DNA from: Ralstonia pickettii
GTDB taxonomy: Bacteria; Pseudomonadota; Gammaproteobacteria; Burkholderiales; Burkholderiaceae
Length of the DNA stretch: 64,000 nucleotides
Reading direction: 5' to 3'
Assembly: GCF_030582395.1 (NCBI RefSeq)
Contig: NZ_CP104381.1
Span: forward strand, 2,232,001-2,296,000
The notes beneath the pieces were generated by a model, which did not search any database, had not been told where the DNA came from, and saw only the letters and a list, made by a program, of their open reading frames with translations. Positions 38,722 to 48,423 of the stretch are shown piece by piece; position 1 is the stretch's first letter; the number at the start of each line of letters is the position of its first letter. The position numbers were made by a program, and so were the translations under genes.

Positions 38722-39281
38722 CAGCCCCGGCCCAGCGGCGAGAGCAGCTCGCGCAGCAGCTTCTGCGCCACCGCCGACACGGCATCGCGGCTCCAGCCGG
38801 TGCGGCTGCCCGCTGCGCTCCAGATCACGTTGCCGGACTGCACGTCAATCACTTGCAGCGTGATGCCCACCGCGGGCTCGCCATCCACGCCGACCTTGTA
38901 GCGCCACTCGTCCACGGCGCCGGTCAGCGCGTAGCGGGCTTTCTCGCCGCGCGCCCAATCCAGCGCGCGCGATACGGCCTCGCGCTCGGCGGGCTCGAAC
39001 AGCGATTCGCTGTTCAGGTTGGCCGGATACTGCTTGAGGTTGGAGAAGCCGCGCGCCTTGAGGATGCTGACCGCAATCGTCTCTGCACGCAGGCCCGCCT
39101 GCGGCGTTTCGGTGTAGTTGACGATGGGCAGCACGACCCACGCATCCGACGCACTGGTTGCCGGCGCACGCGCGCTGTCGACCACCGCGCAGGCGGACAA
39201 CGCCAGCGCCGCACCAACGCCCGCTACCAGCGCCAGCCAGCGCCGGCGGCCGGCTTTCATCGTGTTGATCAAGGGTGTCAT
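38721..39281 (-). CDS. pelC: Outer-membrane lipoprotein PelC
   Basis: A small lipoprotein that forms a ring at the periplasmic face of the outer membrane and guides Pel to PelB. The start at 39281 (MTPLINTMKAGRRRWLALVA) has GGAG seven bases upstream and gives a normal signal peptide with lipobox LSAC. The mature part has VVLPIVNYTETPQAGLRAETI and GEKARYALTGAVDEWRYKVG, as in the family. Another in-frame ATG at 39317 also has a GGGGA site, so the start is not settled. With the shorter start it has 186 residues. Confidence 0.9.
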   Translation of the reverse strand: MTPLINTMKAGRRRWLALVAGVGAALALSACAVVDSARAPATSASDAWVVLPIVNYTETPQAGLRAETIAVSILKARGFSNLKQYPANLNSESLFEPAEREAVSRALDWARGEKARYALTGAVDEWRYKVGVDGEPAVGITLQVIDVQSGNVIWSAAGSRTGWSRDAVSAVAQKLLRELLSPLGRG

Positions 39282-39350
39282 CGCGTTCTCCCTGGAGTCT
39301 TCCGTTGTGTGCTTCATGTCGTTCTTTCCCCGTTGCATTGTTCTTGCTTG

Positions 39351-42300
39351 TCAGTAAAGCCAGCGGTAGCGCAGGCCGATCTCCGTCAGCGGCGATGTAC
39401 CCGCGCGCGTAATCGACTGGTGTTCGATGTACAGCGCCAGGTGGTCGTTGCCAAATACGCTGCCGGCCACGCCAAGCTGGGCCTGCACACCCCACCCTTC
39501 GCGGTTGTCATGCAGCATGCCTGCATCCATGAAGGGCCGCCAGGCGCGCGTATAGCGGTCCAGATAATCCGTGCCGAAGCCAAACAGCATGCCAAACTGG
39601 TTGAACGAACGCGGCATGATCTGGTCGACGTCCGGTGCAGCGCCCGAAGGAAGGAGGCGCGCCATCAACGGGCTGACCGTGCCCGTCGCGTTGTAGCGCG
39701 CGACAGTACCCACCACGCGGATCGTGTAGTCCGGATATTCCACCCGGAAGCGGTGACCGATTTCGCCATCGAACACCATGCCGCTGCCGAGGAACGAACG
39801 ATCCTGTCCGTAGAAACGGTTGCCTTCCACGCGCGCGCGCACGTATTCGTTCTGCGTCACCCGCCAATTGTTGCCGATCGAAAAAAGATCCTTCACGCCG
39901 CCCACACGCAGTTGCGGCGTTTCATTGGCCGGCTGGTTGCGACCGATCGACAGTTCCGTGCCCACTGGCCCAACCTGCCCAAGCAGCCCATCCAGCCGGA
40001 ACGCGTAGAGCGAGGCCAGCCCCTGGCGCCAACCCACCGTGCCCTTCCACTGCGTGTTCTGCGTCTGGTACTGCGAGATCCAATCCACCTGCCGGTCCTG
40101 CGCAGGCACGCCGGTCAACTGCGTGTCGTCGGTCGAGCGCTGGTTCCGTTGGGTGGCGCGCACAAGCATGCTGTAGTGATCGGTCAGGCGGATGCCGGCG
40201 GCGGCGCTGGTCTCGAAGTACGTGAGGGGCGCCTGCTTGAACCACGTCTCGCGCGGCTCCAACGCCTGTGCATTGGTCAACAGCGTCTCCTGCACACGTT
40301 CGTGCAGCTGCTCGTCATCGGGCGCGGTGCTCAGTCCTTCAAACGACAACCGCTGCGCCTCGCCGAGGCGGTCCGTCATCACATTCGCATCGATGCGGTT
40401 GTAGAGCGGAATACGGTCAGGCGTGTCGTCCAGCAAGCGGTTGAGCGTCTGCAGATCGCGCTCGGCCAGGGCGATGGAAATCTCGGCATAGGCCGGGCGC
40501 GTCATGCGGCGCGTGTACTGCTGCAGCAGCCACGCGCGCGCCAGATCGTTCGCCTCCTGCGACAGCGCCCAGCCCAGCGCCGCTTCCTTGGCCACGGCAG
40601 AGACAAGCTGGTCGCTCACGCGGGCGTTCTTGCGCTTGTCGGTGGGAAGCTGCGGCGGCTCGGGCGGCAACGTATCGATATCGCCCAACTCGGACTTATC
40701 GATCGCCGAGCGGCCGCCTTCGCGGGCCAGCTTCGTGGCGCGGCGATCATCGCGCAGCAATTCGATCAGCAGGCGCTGCGACAGATCGCCAGAGCCAAAG
40801 GTTTGAGCCAGTGAGACGCGCCGGGCACGCAATTCCGCACGGGCATCTTCTTCCAGCGGTGCCGCATCGGCATCGCCCTCCGCGACGCGTGTGCCTGCGC
40901 GGCGGCCCGTTGGCAGCTTGGTCTTTCCGCCACCTGTCGTGTCTTCCGCACGCCACAGCAGCCACCACGCCTCGCGGCGCAGCGCCCAGGCAGCATCGGC
41001 CTGACCGGCCATTTCGCGTGCGTCGGCATAGGCCAGCAGCCAGAGCGGATCGGTCTGCATCGACTTGCTCTGGCGGCCCAGGTAGCGCAGCGCAAGGTTG
41101 GCGTCGAACAGTTGCAGGCCGGCGGCAGCGTAGGCTCCCCAATATGCGGAATCGTTTTCGGCCTCGTTACGCCAAAGCGCCAATGCGCGCTTGAGTTCAG
41201 CGTTCTGGCCGGAATCCAGCAGACCCCACAGGAAGGCGGCCTTCACATCGCTACCCGCGTCAGGCAACGACACCGCGCGCCGCAGATCGCGCATGGCGGC
41301 ATCCCACTGACCGCTCTGACGGAAATATTCGGCGCGGGCGCCCAGCACGCCGGCAGATTGTTCGGCCGCTCTGCGCTGCTCTGGCGTGAGCGAGGCCAGC
41401 AGCCCCTCGATGCGGCGGAAGGCACGCGCACGCGTGTAGTAGTAGATGGCCTGCTGCAGATGAACCATCGTGCCCGCCTTCCGGAAGGCGAGTTCAGCCA
41501 GGCGACCCGCGTCGATGGGGCTGGCGTCGTAGAAGTCGATCATCGTTGTCAGATCGTCTGGCTCAGCCCTGCCGCCGATCAGCAACTGTCGATACGCCGC
41601 ACGCGACAGATCGTCACGCTGGTTCAGGCGCGCGAGCTGGGCGAAGGTCCGCCAATACAGGTCATCGGTTGGCGAGGCCGTCTTGTCCGCAGCCTGCATG
41701 GCAGCAAGGGCCTGGGCGAACTGTCCGCGCACGTACAGGATGTTCGCCAGCTTGAGCGCGTACCGCGCGTTGGGGCCGAACTCCTTCTGCAAACGCACGT
41801 AGGTGTCGTAGGCCGGCTCGTCTTTGCCTGCGCGCTCGGCCAGATTGGCATAGCGCTCCAGCACCACTTGCCGATGCGGACCGTGCGCGATGCTGTCCAG
41901 ATACGCCAGCCCTTGCACGGGTTCACCCAGGCGCTCGTAGGCCGCGATAACCTGGTCGAGCAGCTTCATGTCGCCCGGGTTGCGGCTTGCCTGGTAGCGC
42001 AACGCTGCCAGATAGGCGTGGTCTTCATTGAGCGCGGGCGCCAGACGCAACACATGGTGCCAGGCGGCATCATCCCCAGTGGACTGCGCATACGCCAGCC
42101 AGTAGTTCAGCGCCGCCATCGGTTGCCGGTTCCACTCAGCCACTTGCGCGGCACGTTCGGTCCAGATTTTCAGATCGGGGCGTTGACGCACAGCGGCCTC
42201 GGCCACGCGCATGGCGTCGTTCAGATTGCCGCTGCCCATGAAAACCTGGAATGCGAGGTCGTAATCTTCCGCATTGAATGGCGCAATCCCACGTGCGATC

Positions 42301-43382
42301 GCCTGTGCGCCAGATGGCTGCGCAGACGAAGCAGCATCGCCAGCCTTGTCCTGTTTATCCGCCACCGGGCGAATGCGCGCAGCGTAGCGCTGGCGACGCG
42401 CCAGACCTTCCGGGCCGTCCATGAACACCAGGTCTGCCGGACTTGGCAACGGCTCAGGCCGGCCGGCGAATGCCCAGTCATGCCGGCCGACGCCGGAGGC
42501 CAAGGCAACACGCTCCTGCGCCTGATACCTGGACAGCCGCAGCAGGCGGCGCGCGTATTGGTCTGCCAGATCCGGCCGATTGCATGCCATCGCCAGGCGC
42601 GTGAGAAAGCGCAGCGTTTCGGTATCGTCGATCAGCGGGCCAACGCGGCGCTGCGCTTCCGTCATGGCATCGTCAAGCAGGTTGCCGGACTGCAATGCCT
42701 TCAACCCTGCGATGAAGTAGCGGCGCTGTTCGTCGAGCGAGGTGGCTGTGGCCTGCGCGGCAAAGTTGGCAGCCGCAGCGGCGCGGTATTCGCCCACGCC
42801 CAGTGCGATCTCGGCAGTACGCGCCTGCCATTGCGCGGCACGCGCCACGTCCTGTTTAGCCAGGCGTTGATAGAACTGGACAGCAATCGCGCCCTGGTCC
42901 AAGCCACGCGACTTGGCGGCGAGCATCTCCAGTTCGGCCGCGGTCCAGCGATAGTCCAGCGCCTGCTTGAGCAGACCACGCAGGTCAAGCAGCATGGCGG
43001 CGCGTTGGGGATCGTTCGGTTGCAGCGCGTATGCGCGTTGCTCTCGGATGGCGATGTCAAGCAGCAGCGCTTCACGGTCGAGCGTCTTGTCGTGCAGCGC
43101 ACGCATGCGAGCAACCATGGCTTCGGCTTCCGGCAAGCGGCCGGTGCGAACGTACTGGGCGGCCAGCACGCTCAGGAACTCGCCATCGTTCGGACGCACG
43201 CGCAGCCAGGCTTCCAGGTAGGCCACGGACAGCGCATCCACCTTGCCGCCCTCCAGCAAGCGCGCCTCAAGGCGCTCGCGGGGGAACATCAAGGCGAGCG
43301 CAAGCCCGATCAGTGCACCCAGGGTACCGATCAGCCAGGCTGGCAGCAGCCGTTCACGCGGAGTCAGGTCAGCAGACCACAT
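39351..43382 (-). CDS. pelB: Pel outer-membrane porin and TPR scaffold PelB
   Basis: A 1343-residue export protein. One N-terminal membrane segment (about residues 15-29) is followed by a very long periplasmic TPR superhelix to about residue 950. A C-terminal beta-barrel of alternating residues then ends in an aromatic residue (EIGLRYRWLY), as outer-membrane proteins do. The TPR part recruits PelA and the barrel lets the polymer out. It is longer than the roughly 1190 residues of Pseudomonas PelB, mostly in the TPR region. The segment around residues 845-870 is charged and linker-like. The start overlaps the pelA end by 14 bases. Confidence 0.93.
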   Translation of the reverse strand: MWSADLTPRERLLPAWLIGTLGALIGLALALMFPRERLEARLLEGGKVDALSVAYLEAWLRVRPNDGEFLSVLAAQYVRTGRLPEAEAMVARMRALHDKTLDREALLLDIAIREQRAYALQPNDPQRAAMLLDLRGLLKQALDYRWTAAELEMLAAKSRGLDQGAIAVQFYQRLAKQDVARAAQWQARTAEIALGVGEYRAAAAANFAAQATATSLDEQRRYFIAGLKALQSGNLLDDAMTEAQRRVGPLIDDTETLRFLTRLAMACNRPDLADQYARRLLRLSRYQAQERVALASGVGRHDWAFAGRPEPLPSPADLVFMDGPEGLARRQRYAARIRPVADKQDKAGDAASSAQPSGAQAIARGIAPFNAEDYDLAFQVFMGSGNLNDAMRVAEAAVRQRPDLKIWTERAAQVAEWNRQPMAALNYWLAYAQSTGDDAAWHHVLRLAPALNEDHAYLAALRYQASRNPGDMKLLDQVIAAYERLGEPVQGLAYLDSIAHGPHRQVVLERYANLAERAGKDEPAYDTYVRLQKEFGPNARYALKLANILYVRGQFAQALAAMQAADKTASPTDDLYWRTFAQLARLNQRDDLSRAAYRQLLIGGRAEPDDLTTMIDFYDASPIDAGRLAELAFRKAGTMVHLQQAIYYYTRARAFRRIEGLLASLTPEQRRAAEQSAGVLGARAEYFRQSGQWDAAMRDLRRAVSLPDAGSDVKAAFLWGLLDSGQNAELKRALALWRNEAENDSAYWGAYAAAGLQLFDANLALRYLGRQSKSMQTDPLWLLAYADAREMAGQADAAWALRREAWWLLWRAEDTTGGGKTKLPTGRRAGTRVAEGDADAAPLEEDARAELRARRVSLAQTFGSGDLSQRLLIELLRDDRRATKLAREGGRSAIDKSELGDIDTLPPEPPQLPTDKRKNARVSDQLVSAVAKEAALGWALSQEANDLARAWLLQQYTRRMTRPAYAEISIALAERDLQTLNRLLDDTPDRIPLYNRIDANVMTDRLGEAQRLSFEGLSTAPDDEQLHERVQETLLTNAQALEPRETWFKQAPLTYFETSAAAGIRLTDHYSMLVRATQRNQRSTDDTQLTGVPAQDRQVDWISQYQTQNTQWKGTVGWRQGLASLYAFRLDGLLGQVGPVGTELSIGRNQPANETPQLRVGGVKDLFSIGNNWRVTQNEYVRARVEGNRFYGQDRSFLGSGMVFDGEIGHRFRVEYPDYTIRVVGTVARYNATGTVSPLMARLLPSGAAPDVDQIMPRSFNQFGMLFGFGTDYLDRYTRAWRPFMDAGMLHDNREGWGVQAQLGVAGSVFGNDHLALYIEHQSITRAGTSPLTEIGLRYRWLY

Positions 43383-46302
43383 CGATACGTTGGTAGGTCA
43401 CGGTTTGCGCTGCAGCTCCTGTCAGATCAACGCGTACGGTGTTGTCTTGTGCGCGGGCGGTGCGCGCCGGGTTGCCATTGACCTTCACGCGGCAGGCTCC
43501 CGCGTTGGCCAGACGAACAAACGGCTTGTAGTAGCCACCGGCCTCGAAACTCAACGCATTTCCGTTTCGTGCGAAGTTGCGCACGAAGGCTGCGGCTTCC
43601 GCAATGTATGCGGGCTTCGCCGATTCTGCTTCAGGTGCGAGCGTAAAGCGTGCGGCGCCATCATCGAGATGGATATAGATACCGCCCGCCGCCTTGTCAT
43701 ACCCGACCACCCCCCGCGCATCCGCCATGCGCGGCGTACCGCGGGCCATCCAGCGCAGTTCGCGCAGGTCGCCATCACCACGCACCACCCAGGTATTGTC
43801 ATCCCCGACTTCCCGGGCGATGGCCATGCTGCGGAAGTCCAGCACCTTCGCCACGTACTCGGTCGAATAGATCGGGAACACGGGCTGCGCTAGCGCGTAG
43901 TCATAGACCTTCTTCAAGGCCTTGAGCGAAGCAAGCTTGGTGCCCGAATACATGTGGTAATAGATGTTGATTGGCTTGAAACGATACGGCGTGTCGGTCA
44001 ATTGCAGCGTTTCAATCAGCCGATCAAAACCATAGAACGGCCCAGTCCAGTCATTGGTATAGACGTTCTCGTTCTGGTTTGGCGCGAATACCTGGTAAGC
44101 CCCGGGCCCCTTGTCGATGCCCAGCGGCGCAATCTCCGTCCATGATGGCGAGCTGCGCGTGATGGTGGTATCGCCGCCGTTCAGGTTGAGCACGCCTGCA
44201 TCCCACGTCATGCGCACGGCAATCTCCGGCGGCTGGCAGTCGCCTGACCATTGCAGGATCTTGACGCGCTTGCCGGGCGGTGCAAGGCGCTCGTTGATGT
44301 AGTTGATGGAGCCCGAGATCTCGCGGTCGAGACTGAACTTGTAGCCCGGGATGGACAGCGCGAATGCAGTGTCCCCGCCACCCTTGTCAGCACCGGGCCC
44401 TTCCTTCGCGCGGTCCCCCGCCGCGCCGGGCACCGTGCGGCTCCAATCAAACGGGTGCGAATAGGTATGCGTGCCCAGTTCGACGTACGGCAACGCAAAC
44501 ATCTGACGCGCAATTGCTTCCAGGCGCGGCGTCAGCTTCGGGTAGAGGCCGCTTGCGCCCACCTCCCCCTCGATCACCGAGAGCGTTGTCGGGATGCGGT
44601 ACTTCTCCCAGACGTCCTGCAGGAGCACTTCGCCGGAATACTCGGGGCCTGGAAACTCGGCGCGCGAGGCAAAGCCGTCGCCGTCCACGTGCACGAGCAT
44701 GAGCCGGCGGCCGTTTTCAGAGGTCACATCGGGGATCGGCATGTCAGGCAGCGCAAGTGCGCGGCGCAGAAATTCGATCGGCTGGACCACCCAGCGCGCC
44801 TGTTCAACGGTGTCCATCGAGAACACCGCGTACGGATTCAGTACATAGCCGCCCCAATCGGTAATGGCTGCGGCATCAAACTCAAAGTTGCCCGACTTCA
44901 ACCGCAGCAGCGACTGTCCGTTCGCGCTCACCTTGATCGGCTGGGCTTCACGGCGCTCCGGTTGCGGCGCCATCTCAAAACCCATCATCCTGTCTTGCGA
45001 CACCACCGAAAGCGGCCCGTTGGCACGCCCACGCACAAGCTGCAGCTTGAACATGTCCGCCATGCTGGCGTCAACCGGCAGACCAAACTGGTTCAGAAAG
45101 GCGATACGTACGCCGTCATGAATGCGTTGCCGTACCCAAGACGACAGCGCCGCCACCTGCTTGATCGGACTGGTGTTCACCCACACCACCACGCCGGCGT
45201 AGCGGTCGGGCGGTACAGAAGCGGGCAGCGTCTTGTTGATGTCGGCGTACTCGACGTCGTAGCCAAGGAAATTGAGCGGCGTGGCCACGAAGCGCACGCC
45301 CTCGCTGGTGTCAATGGTCGTGCGCGGGTCACGATCCTGGAGGATCAACACCTTGCGCGGTAGCACTTCGATGCGCCCTACACCAATGGTCGACAAGTCC
45401 GGATCGGTGACATACGGCACCACGCCCTGCGCCTTGATGCGCTGGGCGGTATCGCGCGCACAGGCACGGTCGGCCGGCGGACAGTAGTCGATGGCGATGA
45501 CGGGGAGGTGGTACTCGTCGCGAATCTTGCGGACCTGGCCCATCAGCCACGCGCGGTCGGCGTCGCTCACTTCCTTGTATTGCTTGGCGCCCTGGTCCCA
45601 GCCTCGATACAGCGATTCAAACGCCACCGCATACGATTGGTCATGCACCTGCGGCAGGATCTCAAACCCGCGGTTGAAGATCAGCTTGGCGTCCGGATAG
45701 CGCGCCTTGATCGCCCGAATGACCCGCACCATGCCGGCTTCCTGCGCCGCACGCGAGGCGTCATCCTTGGCCACCAGCTGATACGAGTCGAGCGTATCGA
45801 GGAAAAAGCCGCGGTAGCCCTTGTCCCACAGCGGCTTGATGACGTGTTCGACATAGAACGCCGGCCACTCGGGCCGGGCCTGGTCGACCACGCGGGAGGC
45901 CCACGCGGCGTTGTCGCCGAGCAACCATGACTTGGGCAATGCCTTGAACCATTGGCGCTGCGGCGTGACCTCGCCCAGGCTCACGTAGGCGAACCACTGC
46001 GTGCTAGGCGTCTTGAACTGGGATGGGTCGAAACCGTGGTCCGGCTCGACGACGACGGCATCGAACGCGCGCAACTGGCCCACGGGCGGTTTGTCGCCGT
46101 AGTACCACGCGATGTTCGGCGCGCTGGCCGCGGCGGGGGATGTGCTTTCCAGTGCTCCAGCCGTTTGCTGGGCATGCGCCTCCCCGGGCATGCATACAAG
46201 CGCTGCAGCCAATACCGCAGCCAAGCGCCCGATGATCCCTGCTGGTCCTGTATTCCCCCGCTTCCCCCCGGAATGCCGCACTGAACGGCAGAGAATCCCC
46301 AT
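43369..46302 (-). CDS. pelA: Pel hydrolase/deacetylase PelA
   Basis: A 977-residue periplasmic bifunctional enzyme, first gene of the operon. The signal peptide ends MPGEAHA|QQ. Residues about 50-300 are the GH114-like glycosidase domain (WFAYVSLGEVTPQRQ, GYRGFFLDTLDSYQLV near 166). A central Rossmann-like domain follows. The deacetylase domain has LVHVDGDGFASRAEF near residue 537 and GTHTYSHPFDW near 611, the metal-binding Asp and H-x3-H. The C-terminus is a beta-rich domain. It partly deacetylates Pel and can also cleave it. AGGAG lies seven bases before the ATG. An N-terminus of this length is typical. Confidence 0.95.
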   Translation of the reverse strand: MGILCRSVRHSGGKRGNTGPAGIIGRLAAVLAAALVCMPGEAHAQQTAGALESTSPAAASAPNIAWYYGDKPPVGQLRAFDAVVVEPDHGFDPSQFKTPSTQWFAYVSLGEVTPQRQWFKALPKSWLLGDNAAWASRVVDQARPEWPAFYVEHVIKPLWDKGYRGFFLDTLDSYQLVAKDDASRAAQEAGMVRVIRAIKARYPDAKLIFNRGFEILPQVHDQSYAVAFESLYRGWDQGAKQYKEVSDADRAWLMGQVRKIRDEYHLPVIAIDYCPPADRACARDTAQRIKAQGVVPYVTDPDLSTIGVGRIEVLPRKVLILQDRDPRTTIDTSEGVRFVATPLNFLGYDVEYADINKTLPASVPPDRYAGVVVWVNTSPIKQVAALSSWVRQRIHDGVRIAFLNQFGLPVDASMADMFKLQLVRGRANGPLSVVSQDRMMGFEMAPQPERREAQPIKVSANGQSLLRLKSGNFEFDAAAITDWGGYVLNPYAVFSMDTVEQARWVVQPIEFLRRALALPDMPIPDVTSENGRRLMLVHVDGDGFASRAEFPGPEYSGEVLLQDVWEKYRIPTTLSVIEGEVGASGLYPKLTPRLEAIARQMFALPYVELGTHTYSHPFDWSRTVPGAAGDRAKEGPGADKGGGDTAFALSIPGYKFSLDREISGSINYINERLAPPGKRVKILQWSGDCQPPEIAVRMTWDAGVLNLNGGDTTITRSSPSWTEIAPLGIDKGPGAYQVFAPNQNENVYTNDWTGPFYGFDRLIETLQLTDTPYRFKPINIYYHMYSGTKLASLKALKKVYDYALAQPVFPIYSTEYVAKVLDFRSMAIAREVGDDNTWVVRGDGDLRELRWMARGTPRMADARGVVGYDKAAGGIYIHLDDGAARFTLAPEAESAKPAYIAEAAAFVRNFARNGNALSFEAGGYYKPFVRLANAGACRVKVNGNPARTARAQDNTVRVDLTGAAAQTVTYQRIDVVC

Positions 46303-46696
46303 AACCCACTCCTATGCAACGATGTGCATACACTTGCAGCCGATCTGCGCCGGCACCCAATGGACCTGCAACGCTTCCGTTTGCGCCCCGCCGAACATCT
46401 GTCTTCACTCTCGATCACCGCCTGCAAACGCAGGCCCCGCAAGGCTAATCGGGACAGTATGGTCAGCCCGTGCAAGTATCGCCCAAGCTATGGGTACGCA
46501 GCAAACCACATTTTGGATGTCCGACCCCCTACGGTGGACATAGGTAATTCTTTGCGGTAGGTGCCCAAAGTGCTGGTTTGACAAAGCGATCCGCGCTGCA
46601 CCATGATCAGCCGAAGCCACATTTGAGGCGGCCGCGCGGCGCATTGACGGCACAAAACGTCTTCCGTAGCGTAACTGCGGCGGCCGCATTCGACCC
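46303..46696. promoter_or_regulatory. Region between pelA and the CNNM/CBS gene
   Basis: About 390 bp between divergent genes; it must hold the pel promoter. No gene is supported. ATGTCC (46516-46521) and GGACAT (46536-46541) form a small dyad. I could not recognise a FleQ box or any other known site. Confidence 0.4.
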
Positions 46697-48004
46697 ATGT
46701 CAGCCCTCCTCCTTGCACTGCTGATCCTGATCAGCGCCTTTTTTTCTGCTTCCGAAATCGCCCTGACGGCCTCGCGGCGCACGCGCCTGCAAACCTTGGC
46801 CGATGATGGCGACACCCGCGCCCTGCGTGTGCTGCAGCTCAAGGACATGCCCGGCAACTTCTTTACGGTGGTGCAGATCGGGGTAAATGCGGTGGCCATC
46901 CTGGCCGGTGTCATCGGCGACAGCCAAATTTCGGGGCCGCTGGTTGCGGCGCTGCGCGACTGGCTGCCGGCTGCCCGCGCCGAGCGTATCGGCAGCTTCG
47001 CCGGCTTCATCATCGTGACGGCGCTCTTCATTCTGTTTGCCGACCTGCTGCCCAAGCGCCTGGCCGTGCTTTATCCGGAGCGCTGCGCGATGTCGATCAT
47101 CGGCCCGATGCAATCGTGCCTGCGCGCGTTGCGGCCGGTGGTATGGCTGTTCAACGGGGCCGCCGACATGTTTCTCAAGCTGTTTGGCGTGCCGACGCAT
47201 CGGGTCGAGCAGATCACCACGGAGGACATTGCAGCCATGGTCGGCGCGGGTGCCGAGGCCGGCGTGCTGCGCAAGCATGAGCTGGCGATGATCGAGAACG
47301 TGTTCGAACTGGAATCCCGCACCATCACTTCGGTGATGACCGTGCGCGACGAGGTGATCTACTTCACGGTGGACGAACCGCTGGAGTCGATCAAGATGAA
47401 GATCATCGCGCAGCCGCATGCCGAATACCTGGTCTGCCGCGAAGACATTGACTCGGTGCTCGGCTTCATCGCGTCCAAGGACATCCTGCAACAGATTCTG
47501 TCGGAAGAGTCTTCCGCCGTAATCCGCAACATCAGCAAGCACTACGACAAGAATCTGCTGGTGCTGCCGGACACGCTCAACCTGTCACAGGCACTCACGC
47601 GCTTTCGCGAGATGCACGAGCGGTTTGGCGCGGTGGTCAACGAATACGGGCTCGTGGTGGGCGTGGTGACGCTCGACGACATTGTCGGCGCGGTGATGGG
47701 CGACATACTGTACTTGGGCGAAGACGAGCAGATCGTGCGCCGCGATGACGGCTCGTGCCTGATCGACGGTGTCACGCCGCTGGGCGACGTGAAACGCGCC
47801 TTCGACCTCGACGACCTGCCCGGCGAACACCACGTCGAAACGCTTGCCGGGCTGGTCATCTATGCGCTCAAGCGCATCCCCAAGAAGAGCGAAACCGTCG
47901 ACATCGGGCCGCTGCATATCGAAGTGCTCGACATCGACAACCACCGGATCGATCAGTTGCTGGTGTCGCGGCGCATCGATCCGCCGGCAGCGACCGTGCC
48001 CTAG
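46697..48004 (+). CDS. CNNM/CorC-type membrane protein with CBS domains
   Basis: A 435-residue inner-membrane protein of the HlyC/CorC (PaeA, YtfL) group, linked in other bacteria to cation efflux or polyamine export. The N-terminal DUF21 domain has hydrophobic segments at residues 1-18, 58-75, 94-115 and 130-150, with ASEIALTASRRTRLQ. Two CBS repeats follow (ITSVMTVRDEVIYFTVDEP; VVNEYGLVVGVVTLDDIVGAVMG), then the small transporter-associated domain. The substrate is unknown. Its stop codon interlocks with that of the convergent gene, CTAG at 48001-48004 serving both. Confidence 0.92.
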   Translation: MSALLLALLILISAFFSASEIALTASRRTRLQTLADDGDTRALRVLQLKDMPGNFFTVVQIGVNAVAILAGVIGDSQISGPLVAALRDWLPAARAERIGSFAGFIIVTALFILFADLLPKRLAVLYPERCAMSIIGPMQSCLRALRPVVWLFNGAADMFLKLFGVPTHRVEQITTEDIAAMVGAGAEAGVLRKHELAMIENVFELESRTITSVMTVRDEVIYFTVDEPLESIKMKIIAQPHAEYLVCREDIDSVLGFIASKDILQQILSEESSAVIRNISKHYDKNLLVLPDTLNLSQALTRFREMHERFGAVVNEYGLVVGVVTLDDIVGAVMGDILYLGEDEQIVRRDDGSCLIDGVTPLGDVKRAFDLDDLPGEHHVETLAGLVIYALKRIPKKSETVDIGPLHIEVLDIDNHRIDQLLVSRRIDPPAATVP

Positions 48005-48423
48005 GCGTCGTGGGCGGCAAACACGTCCTTGGCGGCAAACATGCCGTTGAGCGCCGCAGGAAAACCCGCGTATAGCGCCATCTGCAGGATCGTCTCGGTG
48101 ATCTCCTGGCGTGTCAGCCCCACGTTGAGCCCTGCCGCAATGTGCACCTTCAGCTGCGGGGCTGCGTTGCCCAGTGCGGTGAGCGCGGCAATGGTGGCGA
48201 TTTCGCGCTCGCGCAGCGTCAGGCCGGGGCGGCAGTAGACATCTCCAAACCCGAATTCGACGATGTAGCGGCCGAGGTCGGGCGAGATGTCGGCCATGGC
48301 CTCGACCACGCGTTCGCCAGCCACATCATCGACTTCCTTGAGTTTTTGCCAGCCCCGCGCGTAGCGGTCGTCCTGCAGGTTGGCGTGGTTTGCGGCTTGT
48401 GCGGTGTGGTTGGTCGGGGTCAT
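48001..48423 (-). CDS. Carboxymuconolactone decarboxylase-family protein
   Basis: A 140-residue AhpD/CMD-fold protein. YCRPGLTLREREIATIAAL and the C-terminal LNVGLTRQEITETILQMALY match the CMD family. It lacks a CxxC pair, so it is not a peroxidase of the AhpD kind. It resembles pcaC at 17.9 kb but is not in a pathway cluster. The start at 48423 has GAGG six bases upstream, inside the 3' end of the MerR gene. That position suggests that the MerR regulator controls it. Its substrate is unknown. Confidence 0.82.
   Translation of the reverse strand: MTPTNHTAQAANHANLQDDRYARGWQKLKEVDDVAGERVVEAMADISPDLGRYIVEFGFGDVYCRPGLTLREREIATIAALTALGNAAPQLKVHIAAGLNVGLTRQEITETILQMALYAGFPAALNGMFAAKDVFAAHDA

Noticed and set aside
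41112..43481. 789-residue frame opposite pelB
   Set aside because: Antisense of a confirmed TPR protein; no motif or start signal.
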